Virus record (IMG/VR): IMGVR_UViG_3300023179_008242
Span: 1-59,875 of that record
DNA: 59,875 bases
Origin: a virus
Direction: 5' to 3' (one strand)
Position 1 is the first letter of the stretch, and each line of letters begins with the position of its first letter. A program made the position numbers and the translations under genes. The notes under the pieces were generated by a model. It saw only the letters and a program-made list of their open reading frames with translations. It was not told the origin of the DNA and searched no databases. This document shows, one piece after another, positions 42,367-51,063 of the stretch.

Positions 42367-43575
42367 ATGCCGCGCCGGATCGACGAAGATCACAAAGACT
42401 TCCAAGACGTCTACGGGGGTATCAGGCGCAAGGAACTCAAGAAGTACATCAAGAACGGATCGATATTCCGGAGCCGAGGCAAGAACGGCAAGGTCGTCGT
42501 CACCATCCCCAAGATCGACATCCCCCACATCGTTTATGGGGAGGGCACCGGCGGAGTGGGCCGGGGGCAGGGCAACGAGGGCGACGTCATAGGCAAAGAC
42601 CCCCAGAAGGGCGATGCCAAGGGCAATAAGGCCGGTCAAGACCCCGGCGACGGCATCGACGTCGCTGTCGACCTCGAGGAGGTTCTCAAGTTCATGAAGG
42701 AGGAGCTGGAACTCCCCGATATGAAGCCGAAGCCCAGCGACACCTACGAGGAGATAGTCAAGAAGTACAACAATATCTCCTTGGTGGGGCCGGAGAGCCT
42801 GCGCCACAACGCAAGGACGCTCAAGCAGGCGCTCAAGAGACAGTGCGCCGACGGAAGCATCAACAAGCTGCATCAGATACCGGGCTTCGCCAACCCGGTC
42901 AGGATGATCACCCCGATCAACAGCGACAAGCGCTACCGCCAGTTCAATGAGATAAAAGTCCCCACAAGCAGCGCCGTAATATTTTTCGCCCGCGACGGGT
43001 CGGCCTCGATGGACCAGTTCAAGTGCGACATCGTCAGCGACATGAGCTGGTGGATAGACGTGTGGATACGCCAGTTCTACGACAAGGTTGAGCGCGTCTA
43101 TGTCTGGCACGACACCGTGGCCAAGGAGGTTGACGAGAAGAAGTTCTACAAGCACAGGTACGGAGGAGGCACGACCTGCTCCACCGCCCTGAAGCTGATA
43201 TCGGGCATGTTTGAGAACAGGTTCGACCCGATCAAGTGGAACATCTACTTGTTTTATTTCACGGACGGCGAGAACTGGGACGGCGACAACGAGGTCTTCT
43301 GCAAGATGCTCGACACCGACTTCCGTCCCGATGTCGTCAACATGGCGGGCATCGCCCAGGTTCTCCCGTGGAGGTACGAGCACAGCCTTAAGCACCATGT
43401 GGACGAACACTGCCGCGGAAAGAACATACGAACCACGCAGGTCGGCACCATGGGCATGAGCCCCGCCAACGAAGAGGAACGCGACAAGTCCATAAGGGCT
43501 TCTATATCCGACCTGCTCGGAAGGTCGAAGGGCAAGGAGGGCGGCTACTGGCAGGGAGCCGCGAACTACTTATGA
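42367..43575 (+). CDS. yeaH: YeaH/DUF444 family protein (VWA-like)
   Basis: 402 residues with AGGGAG before ATG 42367. The N-terminus MPRRIDEDHKDF.DVYGGIRR.ELKKYI and the Gly-rich stretch (GEGTGGVGRGQGNEGDVIG) are DUF444 hallmarks. A von Willebrand A-like core follows with MIDAS DGSASM (from D210) and HDTVAKEVDEKKFYKHRYGG, then GGTTCSTALKLI. It is the usual genetic and probably physical partner of PrkA and SpoVR. The stop overlaps the spoVR start by 4 nt. Confidence 0.92.
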   Translation: MPRRIDEDHKDFQDVYGGIRRKELKKYIKNGSIFRSRGKNGKVVVTIPKIDIPHIVYGEGTGGVGRGQGNEGDVIGKDPQKGDAKGNKAGQDPGDGIDVAVDLEEVLKFMKEELELPDMKPKPSDTYEEIVKKYNNISLVGPESLRHNARTLKQALKRQCADGSINKLHQIPGFANPVRMITPINSDKRYRQFNEIKVPTSSAVIFFARDGSASMDQFKCDIVSDMSWWIDVWIRQFYDKVERVYVWHDTVAKEVDEKKFYKHRYGGGTTCSTALKLISGMFENRFDPIKWNIYLFYFTDGENWDGDNEVFCKMLDTDFRPDVVNMAGIAQVLPWRYEHSLKHHVDEHCRGKNIRTTQVGTMGMSPANEEERDKSIRASISDLLGRSKGKEGGYWQGAANYL

Positions 43576-46406
43576 GGCAGAACAAGTTCATGTTCGGGTC
43601 GCCCGTGCTGATGGGCGACAGCACTGTTCCGGGCGTCCCGATGTCGGAGGAGTTCAAGAGGCTCCTCCCCGAGATATTCAGGAAGGTTCACGAGTTCGGG
43701 TGCGACTTCCCTCCGACGGTCGTCGAGATGCTGACCTACGACGAAATCAGTGAGATCGCCGCGTACGGAGGCTTCCCGGTGCGCTACCCCCACTGGCGGT
43801 GGGGCATGGAGTACGAGGAGCTCCAACAGGGATACATGCACGGCATGCACAAGATCTACGAGATGGTCGTGAACACGTCTCCGTGCTACCTGTACTGCCT
43901 CGACTCCAACACTTTGGTCGACAACGTCACCGTGGTCGCCCACGCCCTCGGCCACGCAGACTTCTTCAAGAACAACATCTACTTCTCCCAGACAAGCCAG
44001 AACATGATGAACGAGCTGGCCAACCACGGAACGCGCATCAGGCGTTACATGACGCGCTGGGGCAAGGAACGCGTCACGGAGTTCATCGACCACGTCCTCC
44101 GCATAGAGACCCTCATAGACCCGGCGAAGGCCTGGGAACCCAAGAGGTACAAGGACAGCATCCACAAGGACAGCAGGAAGTACCACCACCCCAGCCGCCT
44201 CAAGGTGGAAGAGGGTCACGACTACATGGAGGGGTACCTGAACACGGAGGAGTGGCTCAAGAAGCAGCACGAGCGGATCGAGAAGATCGAGGCCGCGGAG
44301 TACCTCGACATGTTCGTCGGCTCCACTAAGGACATCATGGGCTTCATACGCGACAATGCCCCGCTCAAGCCCTGGGAGAGCGACATAGTTTCGATGCTTT
44401 ACGAGGAGAGCATCTACTTCGCTCCGCAGAGAATGACCAAGGTGACCAACGAGGGGCATGCCTGTGTCGGTCCGGACACACTCATACCAACCAGTAAAGG
44501 CATGATCGCCGCAAAGAATATTGTAGACAAAAAGATGTCGTGTTTAGTTCACGATGGCGAAAGTTGTAGGAAAATAACCGATTGGTTTCGCTTCGAAGAC
44601 ACAAATACCGTAACCATAGAGACCAGCAGGGGATACAAGATCGTAGGCTCCGACACCCACAGGATTTGGGATTCTATGGGCGAGTGGGTTTACATGAGGG
44701 ATGCGAAGGAGGGAAGTGCGATCCGAATAGCCAAATCGGACATTTGGCCCACGGAATTGGTATCTGTGGATTATGTTGAAGAAGAAAGATTGGACACCAA
44801 AAAAATAAAGAATATTCTTGGATCTCGATACTGGAAATATCATGAATACAGGATGGGAAGGCGCACAGACGATTGTGCTGGACAAGAAATTGTAGAAATA
44901 AGCAGAATTGTGGACGAGCAGATTGCCAGACTAGGGCAGACCCAAACAATCAGAAGGAAAAAGATATCCGTACCGCCCGTCGTCGACTCTCGCCTTGCCA
45001 GTTTTCTTGGCTATATGATTGGCGACGGTCACATTTCTGAATCGGGCAGAACTTTGGGCTTAACTTCTGGCGACCTTGAGCAGGTGGAAGCCTACGAGGA
45101 ATTGCTATACTCATTGTTTGGAATTAGGGGGAGAAGAAAATGGGATGGAAGTTCTAAAAACGGAAGATGGAGGGTGTCCTTGTCTTCCAAAGCTCTTCGG
45201 GAATTCCTAAAGAGCCTAGGTCTTCATACCGGCAAATGCGCCAGAAAAAAAACGATCCCAGAATGCATAATGATGTCTCCCAAAAACGTCATGTCTGCCT
45301 TCTTGCGTGCGTACTTCGACTGTGACGGATACGCCGGCAAGGGCGGCGTGATACTATCTACATCAAGTGAAAAAATGGGAGAGCAGGTGCAGAATGTACT
45401 GCTCAATTACGGAATTATATGTTCTAGAAAGAAGGCGAAATCCTCTGATGAGAGCAAGACTCATATTTGGCATATTCGCATGGGCGGAATCCAGACCAAG
45501 AAATTCATGGAGGAAATAGGGTTCGGACTAAAGAGGAAGCGGGATTCCTTGTCAAATCATGTCGGCAATAGAGTGTGGTTCACCAAGGAAGATTGTTTTG
45601 ATGAGGTTGTTGCCATTCAGCATGGAAGAGGAACTGTATACGACATAACAGTGGAGGAAACCCACAGGTATTCTGCACAAGGTTTCATAAACCATAACAG
45701 CTGGGTCGACTACAACATCATCGCAAAACAGGGACTCGCCTCCCTCGGGTTGGAGCACGACAGCGCAGGAATCATCGAGTACGCCCAGCACAAGATGGGA
45801 GTGCTCGGTGGTAAATACAGCATGAATCCCTACAAACTCGGGTTCAACCTCTTGTGCGACATAGAGGATCGCTGGAACAAGGGGCAATTCGGCAGGGAGT
45901 GGGAGGAGTGCGACGACCTGAAGAGGAAGGAGGACTGGGACCTGAACCTTGGCCTAGGACGGGAGAAGGTGTTCGAGGTTCGCAATCTTTACAACGACCT
46001 CACGCTCATCATGGAATTCTTTACGCCGGAGTTCTGTGAGAAGTACGAGTTCTTCGAATGGAAGAAGTACCCGAACGGCGAGTACAAGATCGAGAGCAAA
46101 GACCCCGAGAGGATTAAGGCGAAACTCTTGTCAAGGCACCTGAACGGAGGCCTGCCGGACATAAGGCTTGTCGACCCGAACCACAGGGGCAAGGGCATCA
46201 TGTTCCTTCAGCACGCCTGGACGGGTCGCCCCCTCCACGACGCCTATGTGGGCCCGGTCCTGGAGTCGCTCCGCAAGCTCTGGAAGAACGACGTATACCT
46301 GTCGACCAAGAACTCTGCCGGCATAGAGTACATATACAGATGTATAGGAGACAATTGCGAGGTTGATTTGGTTTCGCGCGAGGAGTACGACGAATACTCC
46401 CGCTGA
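43572..46406 (+). CDS. spoVR: SpoVR/YcgB family protein interrupted by an intein
   Basis: 944 residues. The N-extein (1-297) has the SpoVR features HWRWGMEYEELQQGYMHGM and VVAHALGHADFFKNN. The C-extein (710-944) continues SWVDYNIIAKQGLASLG to YIYRCIGDNCEVDL. Removing the intein gives 532 residues, close to E. coli YcgB (510). The insertion falls inside the invariant NEG[WH]AS motif, a typical intein site in a functionally critical position. Splicing is required for activity. It is last gene of the PrkA-YeaH-SpoVR operon and is followed by a terminator. Confidence 0.93.
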   Translation: MRQNKFMFGSPVLMGDSTVPGVPMSEEFKRLLPEIFRKVHEFGCDFPPTVVEMLTYDEISEIAAYGGFPVRYPHWRWGMEYEELQQGYMHGMHKIYEMVVNTSPCYLYCLDSNTLVDNVTVVAHALGHADFFKNNIYFSQTSQNMMNELANHGTRIRRYMTRWGKERVTEFIDHVLRIETLIDPAKAWEPKRYKDSIHKDSRKYHHPSRLKVEEGHDYMEGYLNTEEWLKKQHERIEKIEAAEYLDMFVGSTKDIMGFIRDNAPLKPWESDIVSMLYEESIYFAPQRMTKVTNEGHACVGPDTLIPTSKGMIAAKNIVDKKMSCLVHDGESCRKITDWFRFEDTNTVTIETSRGYKIVGSDTHRIWDSMGEWVYMRDAKEGSAIRIAKSDIWPTELVSVDYVEEERLDTKKIKNILGSRYWKYHEYRMGRRTDDCAGQEIVEISRIVDEQIARLGQTQTIRRKKISVPPVVDSRLASFLGYMIGDGHISESGRTLGLTSGDLEQVEAYEELLYSLFGIRGRRKWDGSSKNGRWRVSLSSKALREFLKSLGLHTGKCARKKTIPECIMMSPKNVMSAFLRAYFDCDGYAGKGGVILSTSSEKMGEQVQNVLLNYGIICSRKKAKSSDESKTHIWHIRMGGIQTKKFMEEIGFGLKRKRDSLSNHVGNRVWFTKEDCFDEVVAIQHGRGTVYDITVEETHRYSAQGFINHNSWVDYNIIAKQGLASLGLEHDSAGIIEYAQHKMGVLGGKYSMNPYKLGFNLLCDIEDRWNKGQFGREWEECDDLKRKEDWDLNLGLGREKVFEVRNLYNDLTLIMEFFTPEFCEKYEFFEWKKYPNGEYKIESKDPERIKAKLLSRHLNGGLPDIRLVDPNHRGKGIMFLQHAWTGRPLHDAYVGPVLESLRKLWKNDVYLSTKNSAGIEYIYRCIGDNCEVDLVSREEYDEYSR
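44463..45698 (+). mobile_element. Intein with LAGLIDADG homing endonuclease (in SpoVR)
   Basis: 412 residues, from Cys1 (CVGPDTLIPTSKG, block A) to the terminal FINHN followed by Ser+1. Block B is SDTHRIWD. Block F is VYDITVEETHRYSAQGF. The endonuclease blocks C (LGYMIGDGH) and E (FLRAYFDCDGY) are both intact, so homing may still be active. The DNA is clearly richer in A+T and uses different codons from the flanking exteins, a sign of recent horizontal arrival. Confidence 0.93.
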
Positions 46407-46410
46407 AAAC

Positions 46411-46469
46411 GCCCGCCCGATGGGGCCGAATCTTCGGGCAAACTGCGGTCTTCGGGTTTGGTTTTTTTT
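46411..46469 (+). terminator. Terminator after the SpoVR gene
   Basis: A first stem pairs GCCCGA with TCGGGC. A second, CAAAC/GTTTG (46439-46460), is followed at once by eight T residues (46462-46469), the only clear hairpin-plus-U-tract in this part of the window. It separates the PrkA module from the ClpP-like gene. Confidence 0.6.
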
Positions 46470-46523
46470 GGCCTCCCGGACGGCTAGATAACTCGTCCCA
46501 GGAGCCCCCGCGGAGAGCCCACA

Positions 46524-47210
46524 ATGAGCCAGATTTCGAAGAGAAGCGTTTCTGTCGAGCAGCTCATAAGCGAAATCCACGACCACCACATCAACCACCT
46601 CAACAGGGAGATTTACCTGCACGGGTACGTTGACGCGGAGGAGGAGCCGGGCGTCGAGTACAGGATGGCGACGTCGTTCGTGAAGAACCTGCACATCCTG
46701 GAGGCCCAGAACGCCCAGAACATCCTCGTCCACATGCACACCATCGGCGGGAACTGGAGCGACGGCATGGCAATATTCAACGCGATAAGGCTCTCGAGGG
46801 CGCCCGTCACCATCCTGGGCTACGCACAGGCCAGCAGCATGAGCGGAATAGTTTTCCAGGCCGCCGACAAGCGGGTGCTCATGCCCGACTGCGACATGAT
46901 GATCCACCACGGCTCCATCGAACTCAACGACAACACCATGGCGGTGAGCAGCGCGGTCGACCAGAACAACAGGTTCTGCAGGAGGATGCTGGAGATATTC
47001 GCCCAGAGGGCGGTGGACGGCAAGTACTTCAAGGACAGGAAGTTTAGCGCGCGAAAGGTCATGAACTTCATGGATGCCAAGATCAAGCAGTTGAGCGACT
47101 GGTACCTAACCGCCGAGGAGGCCGTATACTACGGCTTTGCCGACGGGATTCTCGGCGAGAAGGGCTTCGAGAACGCCACGAAGATCAGGGCCGCCAGGAA
47201 GCGAAAGTAG
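46524..47210 (+). CDS. ClpP-like serine protease
   Basis: 228 residues. The ClpP/crotonase fold is visible: REIYLHGYVD, ILVHMHTIGGNWSDGMAIFN (the oxyanion-loop GG), catalytic S105 in QASSMSGIV and H128 in MMIHHGSIEL. The third residue is likely the Asp in KDRKFSARKV. It could be a ClpP-type degrader acting with an AAA+ partner or a phage prohead protease; ClpP-fold enzymes mature heads in many phages. Lying next to the AAA+ PrkA operon is suggestive only. Confidence 0.82.
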   Translation: MSQISKRSVSVEQLISEIHDHHINHLNREIYLHGYVDAEEEPGVEYRMATSFVKNLHILEAQNAQNILVHMHTIGGNWSDGMAIFNAIRLSRAPVTILGYAQASSMSGIVFQAADKRVLMPDCDMMIHHGSIELNDNTMAVSSAVDQNNRFCRRMLEIFAQRAVDGKYFKDRKFSARKVMNFMDAKIKQLSDWYLTAEEAVYYGFADGILGEKGFENATKIRAARKRK

Positions 47211-47225
47211 ACGCCCCGGAAGTCT

Positions 47226-47253
47226 TTGATTTGCGTCGTGTTTTTGCTATGAT
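47226..47253 (+). promoter_or_regulatory. Sigma70-like promoter
   Basis: TTGATT (47226-47231), a 16-nt spacer and TATGAT (47248-47253), 35 nt before the next start codon. Confidence 0.55.
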
Positions 47254-47288
47254 AATCGGCAGACCACTGTTCAAATAGAAAGGTTTTC

Positions 47289-47498
47289 ATGAACGAGCAA
47301 GAGATTCTGTTGACGGACGAGTTTGTGGAATTTTCCAAGGCCGTCGCCGCGGTTCACGAGGAGAAGAAGGCTCTGGAGGAGCACTTCAAGAAGCACTTCG
47401 ACGAGTACAAGTCGAAGAAGAAGCAGTTGGAGACAAGGGTCGCGGACGCCAGCGCCATTTGGGAGAACTTCAAGAAAGAGCAGCTCGCCAAGAAATGA
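47289..47498 (+). CDS. Small coiled-coil protein
   Basis: 69 residues from ATG 47289, AAAGG upstream. A long charged helix (VHEEKKALEEHFKKHFDEYK and following) predicts a coiled coil. The stop overlaps the next start (ATGA). Confidence 0.6.
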   Translation: MNEQEILLTDEFVEFSKAVAAVHEEKKALEEHFKKHFDEYKSKKKQLETRVADASAIWENFKKEQLAKK

Positions 47499-47797
47499 GG
47501 TTCAGGAAGAGGCCCGTAGAGGTCGAGGCCGTCAGGTTCCTGGCGACCCCCGAAGGGATATCGGAACTGAAGGAGTTCTGCGGCACTGCCCTAGGCCGAG
47601 TGCTTCGTGAGTCTCCTTCCTCCCCGGCCGAGGCGGAGATATGCACCCTTGAGGACGGCTCAAGGCTAACGGTGCGCCACATAGCCACCGAGGGCGACTG
47701 GGTGATCAGGGGCGTCGTCGGCGAGTTTTACCCGATCAAGCCCGACATATTCGAGGCCTCCTACGAGGCAGTCGTCGAATCCGCTCCCAACGACTAA
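47495..47797 (+). CDS. Conserved phage hypothetical protein
   Basis: 100 residues. The pattern RKRPVEVEAVRFLATPEGI, CTLEDGSRLTVRHIA and GDWVIRGVVGEFYPIKPDIF followed by E.SYE is a widespread small phage protein family of unknown function (the GEFYPCKPDIFE..YE signature). Confidence 0.8.
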   Translation: MRFRKRPVEVEAVRFLATPEGISELKEFCGTALGRVLRESPSSPAEAEICTLEDGSRLTVRHIATEGDWVIRGVVGEFYPIKPDIFEASYEAVVESAPND

Positions 47798-47817
47798 TCT
47801 AATCTTGGAGGTGATCC

Positions 47818-48153
47818 GTGTCGGAAGCGATGCTGGGTTTCGATTCGTTGGCGGAGGGCTCGCGCTTCCTCTTGAGGAGGATCGGCCCCTTCGGGAGCGT
47901 GGCGGAGGACGTTCTTTTGGAGAGATCGCCCAGCGCGGGCTACCTGAAGTTCGCGAGGATGGGCTGGATGTCGTCCTGCGACCTGTCCCGCTTCGAGCTT
48001 CTAGAATTGCTTGGCTGCGAGTCCGGCGATGACGACATGTGTCCCAACTGCGTGACGCCGTGGAAGTGCAACGGTCCCCATCTCAAGCCTTGTCGGGGAG
48101 CCCCAGGCGGAAGCCCCCAACTCGACGAGTATCTTAAGTCCTTGGGCATCTGA
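47818..48153 (+). CDS. Hypothetical protein with Cys cluster
   Basis: 111 residues from GTG 47818, preceded by a near-perfect anti-16S match (GGAGGTGATC). The first 65 residues are globular (FDSLAEGSRFLLRRIGP); the end has CPNC, KCNGPH and KPC, a possible metal site. Confidence 0.6.
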   Translation: MSEAMLGFDSLAEGSRFLLRRIGPFGSVAEDVLLERSPSAGYLKFARMGWMSSCDLSRFELLELLGCESGDDDMCPNCVTPWKCNGPHLKPCRGAPGGSPQLDEYLKSLGI

Positions 48154-48158
48154 ACGTA

Positions 48159-48187
48159 TTGCTCGGCAAGTTCTGGTTACTTACAAT
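48159..48187 (+). promoter_or_regulatory. Sigma70-like promoter upstream of the methyltransferase operon
   Basis: TTGCTC (48159-48164), a 17-nt spacer and TACAAT (48182-48187), 24 nt upstream of the next gene. Confidence 0.5.
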
Positions 48188-48211
48188 TGGCATTTTAGCA
48201 AGGACAAACAC

Positions 48212-48646
48212 ATGAGCCCCGATTTGGAAAAGCGGCTGGTGGAGAAGTTCCCCTCCCTGTTCGCTGACTACGGGAAGAGCCCGCAGGAGTCGTGCATGGC
48301 GTGGGGGTGCGAGCACTCCGACGGTTGGTTCGGCATCATCTTGGCCATGTGCAGGTCTATAGCCAGCCACCTTGATGCCTCCAAAGAGCCGATAGAGTTC
48401 AAGTTCGCCCAGATCAAGGAGAAGTTCGGCACCCTCAGGGTTTATGTGGACGGGGGAGACGAGTACATACAGGGAGTCGTGCGCATGGCCGAGGAGATGA
48501 GCATGCAGACCTGCGAGGTCACCGGACTGCCGGGCGAGATGTGCAGGAATGGCGGCTGGTACAGGACGCTCTCGAGGGAGCAGGCCCGAGCGGACGGCTA
48601 CATTGTTTGCTCCGACGAGAAAGAGGCCCAAGTTGAAGGCGGTTGA
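48212..48646 (+). CDS. Conserved hypothetical protein
   Basis: 144 residues. CMAWGCEHSDGWFGIILAMC, FAQIKEKFGTLRVYVDG and AEEMSMQTCEVTGLPGEMC form the signature of a small family found in many phages and bacteria without known function. The Cys residues may bind zinc. It overlaps the methyltransferase by 14 nt. Confidence 0.7.
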   Translation: MSPDLEKRLVEKFPSLFADYGKSPQESCMAWGCEHSDGWFGIILAMCRSIASHLDASKEPIEFKFAQIKEKFGTLRVYVDGGDEYIQGVVRMAEEMSMQTCEVTGLPGEMCRNGGWYRTLSREQARADGYIVCSDEKEAQVEGG

Positions 48647-50240
48647 TCTATACTCAGGCGTGGGCGGTTGGTCGCTTGGCTTGAGGATGGCGGGCGTCGA
48701 CGTGGTGGCGTCCTACGAGTGGTGGCCGCTTGCGAACCTGACGAACTTGAAGAACAACGGCCACTCCACCGTCGAGATGGACATTCGTTCGCTGGACCCG
48801 TCGTCCGTTCCCGAGGTGGACGTCGTGGTGGGGAGCCCGCCCTGCACCCACTTCTCTCTCGCCAACAGGGGCGGCAAGGGGGACATCCTGGAGGGGCTCA
48901 AGGATGTCGAGAAATTCCTAGAGGTCATCGACCGAGTCCGGCCCTCCTTCTGGGCCCTCGAGAACGTGCCCCGGCTTGCCGCGATATTCCAGCACGAGAT
49001 GAACCAAGGCGGCGTCCTCCATCGTTTTGCCCACCTCAACCCAATCGTCGCCGTCCTAGACGCTAGCGAGTGGGGGGTGCCGCAGCGCCGAAAGCGCGCA
49101 ATCATCGGGCGGTTCGACTTGGACCTGCTCCTCTCTTACAGGGCTCTGGCGGCCCCCAGGACGCTCGGTGACGTCCTCTCGGCTCTGTCGGCAGAACCGC
49201 CGAGAGACCCCCTGTACGGCCTTGTAATACGTCCTGGCGACCTCACAGAGACCGCCCGCGAGGAGCCCCTGTCCTCCGAGGAGATTCGCCTCAACAGGGA
49301 CGCCAAGGCGAACCACCCCGTCTACAACGGCATGAGGTTCCCCGACGACCCGTCCAGGCCCTCCAGGACGGTCACTGCGACCTGCACGAGGGTCTCCCGG
49401 GAGAGCATAGTGGTGCCCGACGGAGAGGGCTTCAGGAGGCTCACGTTGCGCGAGAAGGCGTGTCTCCAGTCCTTTCCGGCGACCTACCAGTTCTATGCTC
49501 CATCCAACTCCCTCAAGCAGAAGATGGTTGGCAACGCCGTGCCTCCCCTTCTGACCTACCACATCGCCCACGCCATGATGGACACCTCGCCGTCAGACCT
49601 GCCCAAGCCTAGGGATTCTTTCGCGGCGTTCGTCCTGCCCGCAGACGCCCCACCCGCCACGATGCCCGATAGGCCGAGTCGTTCCTACTCCGCCGACAGG
49701 CGCTTCAAGGCCTGCGTGCCGGGGCTCCGCTTCAAGAGCGGCATGAGGTTCGAGCTGTCGAATTCCTTCCACAAGGGCAGGGCTTCTTGGCGGGTCAGGT
49801 TCTTCTACGGCGGCTCCGGCAAGGTGCGCGAGGTCGTCCTCGACGGCAAACTACTCGCGAACGCGAGGAAGTTCTGCGGGTCGGGGTCGCCCGAGTCCAA
49901 GGCTCTGAATGCCATAGTGGAATCCGGCGGTGTCGTGGACTCCCTAAACCCTGACGCGCTCCAGAGGGTGTGGTCGGGAAGGGAAGAAAAGGGCCCGCAC
50001 CCCCACACTCTTGCAGATTCCGTCGGCCGTGCCGCCGCCCTATTCGTCGAACGGGACGACGGATCGTTCTCGGACGGCTTCGTGTCGTCCCTGATGGAGT
50101 CCGATGGCAACCCCCCGGGCCACGCGAAGGTCTTGCGCAACGCCAAGGCGGTGTTCGCGGGACTTTTGGTGGGCTCGCTGGTCAACACGCATCTCGCCGA
50201 GGCGGAGCGGAACGGCAAGAGGAAGGCGGCGACCAATTGA
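48633..50240 (+). CDS. dcm: C5-cytosine DNA methyltransferase with extra C-terminal region
   Basis: 535 residues from TTG 48633, chosen because AAGAGG lies 6 nt upstream and the protein then starts KAVDLYSGVGGWSLGL (motif I). Other motifs: GSPPCTHFS with catalytic C71 (IV), ENVPR (VI), PQRRKRAIIG (VIII), REKACLQSFP (IX) and KQKMVGNAVPP (X). About 190 residues after motif X (from RSYSADRRFKACV) match no family I know. Likely protects phage DNA or alters expression. Confidence 0.9.
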   Translation: MKAVDLYSGVGGWSLGLRMAGVDVVASYEWWPLANLTNLKNNGHSTVEMDIRSLDPSSVPEVDVVVGSPPCTHFSLANRGGKGDILEGLKDVEKFLEVIDRVRPSFWALENVPRLAAIFQHEMNQGGVLHRFAHLNPIVAVLDASEWGVPQRRKRAIIGRFDLDLLLSYRALAAPRTLGDVLSALSAEPPRDPLYGLVIRPGDLTETAREEPLSSEEIRLNRDAKANHPVYNGMRFPDDPSRPSRTVTATCTRVSRESIVVPDGEGFRRLTLREKACLQSFPATYQFYAPSNSLKQKMVGNAVPPLLTYHIAHAMMDTSPSDLPKPRDSFAAFVLPADAPPATMPDRPSRSYSADRRFKACVPGLRFKSGMRFELSNSFHKGRASWRVRFFYGGSGKVREVVLDGKLLANARKFCGSGSPESKALNAIVESGGVVDSLNPDALQRVWSGREEKGPHPHTLADSVGRAAALFVERDDGSFSDGFVSSLMESDGNPPGHAKVLRNAKAVFAGLLVGSLVNTHLAEAERNGKRKAATN

Positions 50241-50656
50241 GCGACGAAGTGGACTGGCGCGTGGTCACCAACAAGGTGGCCAATCTGTTTGTGGAAAGGG
50301 TTAAGGACATAAGACGTGACGTCCCCGCCGACGAGATCGTGTCCCGAACCATTGAGTCCTTTTCGAAATCCTCATTTTCCGTGACCACCGAGGACGCCAC
50401 CGGCGATCTCGATGTGGGACACATTGCGGCACTCATACGGCAAATAAACGAATCCCACCACGTTCGCATAAGGCTCCTCGCCAGTTCCCTCGGGGAGGTC
50501 GTGGGGGAGAGTCATCTGGACGAGGTTTTCGCGACAGACATATTCGGCTTCGCCGGTGAGGAGGAGTCGCACGTCCTCATGCGCGTGGACGGAACGCTGA
50601 TAAGGGTCGGCAAGGAAGCGGCCCTGAAGGTGCTGGCTCTCGGCTATGTGCCTTAG
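50237..50656 (+). CDS. Hypothetical protein
   Basis: 139 residues from TTG 50237, overlapping the methyltransferase stop (TTGA); GTG 50249 is an alternative. Helical, with IAALIRQINESHHVRIRLLA and a strand-rich end. No family recognised. Confidence 0.55.
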   Translation: MSDEVDWRVVTNKVANLFVERVKDIRRDVPADEIVSRTIESFSKSSFSVTTEDATGDLDVGHIAALIRQINESHHVRIRLLASSLGEVVGESHLDEVFATDIFGFAGEEESHVLMRVDGTLIRVGKEAALKVLALGYVP

Positions 50657-50666
50657 GTGACGACCG

Positions 50667-51046
50667 ATGCCCAGCATGTCCAAGAAGAAGTTGAAGAGGG
50701 CGCCGACCCCATTCGTCATGCGGGGGTCGGAACAATTCGAGGAGAAGGTCATATCCGCGATGAGGGTCGCCTTCGAAAGGATGTTCGGCGACAGGTACGA
50801 CCTTTCCACGAGCGAGCGCAAGTCGTGGGGGTGTTCCTGTACTCTAGGGGCATCCACTGGGAGCTGACGCTCGCCAAGGTGCCCCACCCCTCCAACAGGG
50901 CCTGGGAAGGGTGGGACTTCCACAGGGGAGAGAGGGGCCAGGTGCTCGCCAAGCCGTCGTCCCTGGACGGCCATGTCTTGGCGAGGTGCTATTTCGTGCC
51001 CGAGGAGCTCGCCGCCATAATGGTCGTGTTGGGCGACCTTCTTTGA
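50667..51046 (+). CDS. Hypothetical gene split by a -1 frameshift at a G5 run
   Basis: Frame 1 (50667-50867) starts MPSMSKKKLKRAPTPF and reads SERKSWG at 50811-50831. It then becomes non-sensical and stops. The -1 frame continues sensibly as VFLYSRGIHWELTLAKVP to EELAAIMVVLGDLL (stop 51044-51046). Shifting back one base at GGGGG (50827-50831) joins the two into a protein of about 126 residues. This is either programmed -1 frameshifting, a real mutation or a missing G in the sequence. No family recognised. Confidence 0.5.
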
Positions 51047-51063
51047 GGAAACTATATTACCCC

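Noticed and set aside
50657-51046. ORF in the -1 frame starting at 50657 as an independent gene
   Set aside because: Its first 55 codons read as an antisense-style low-complexity shadow of the 50667 frame; only the part after the G5 run looks like protein, which fits a frameshift better.
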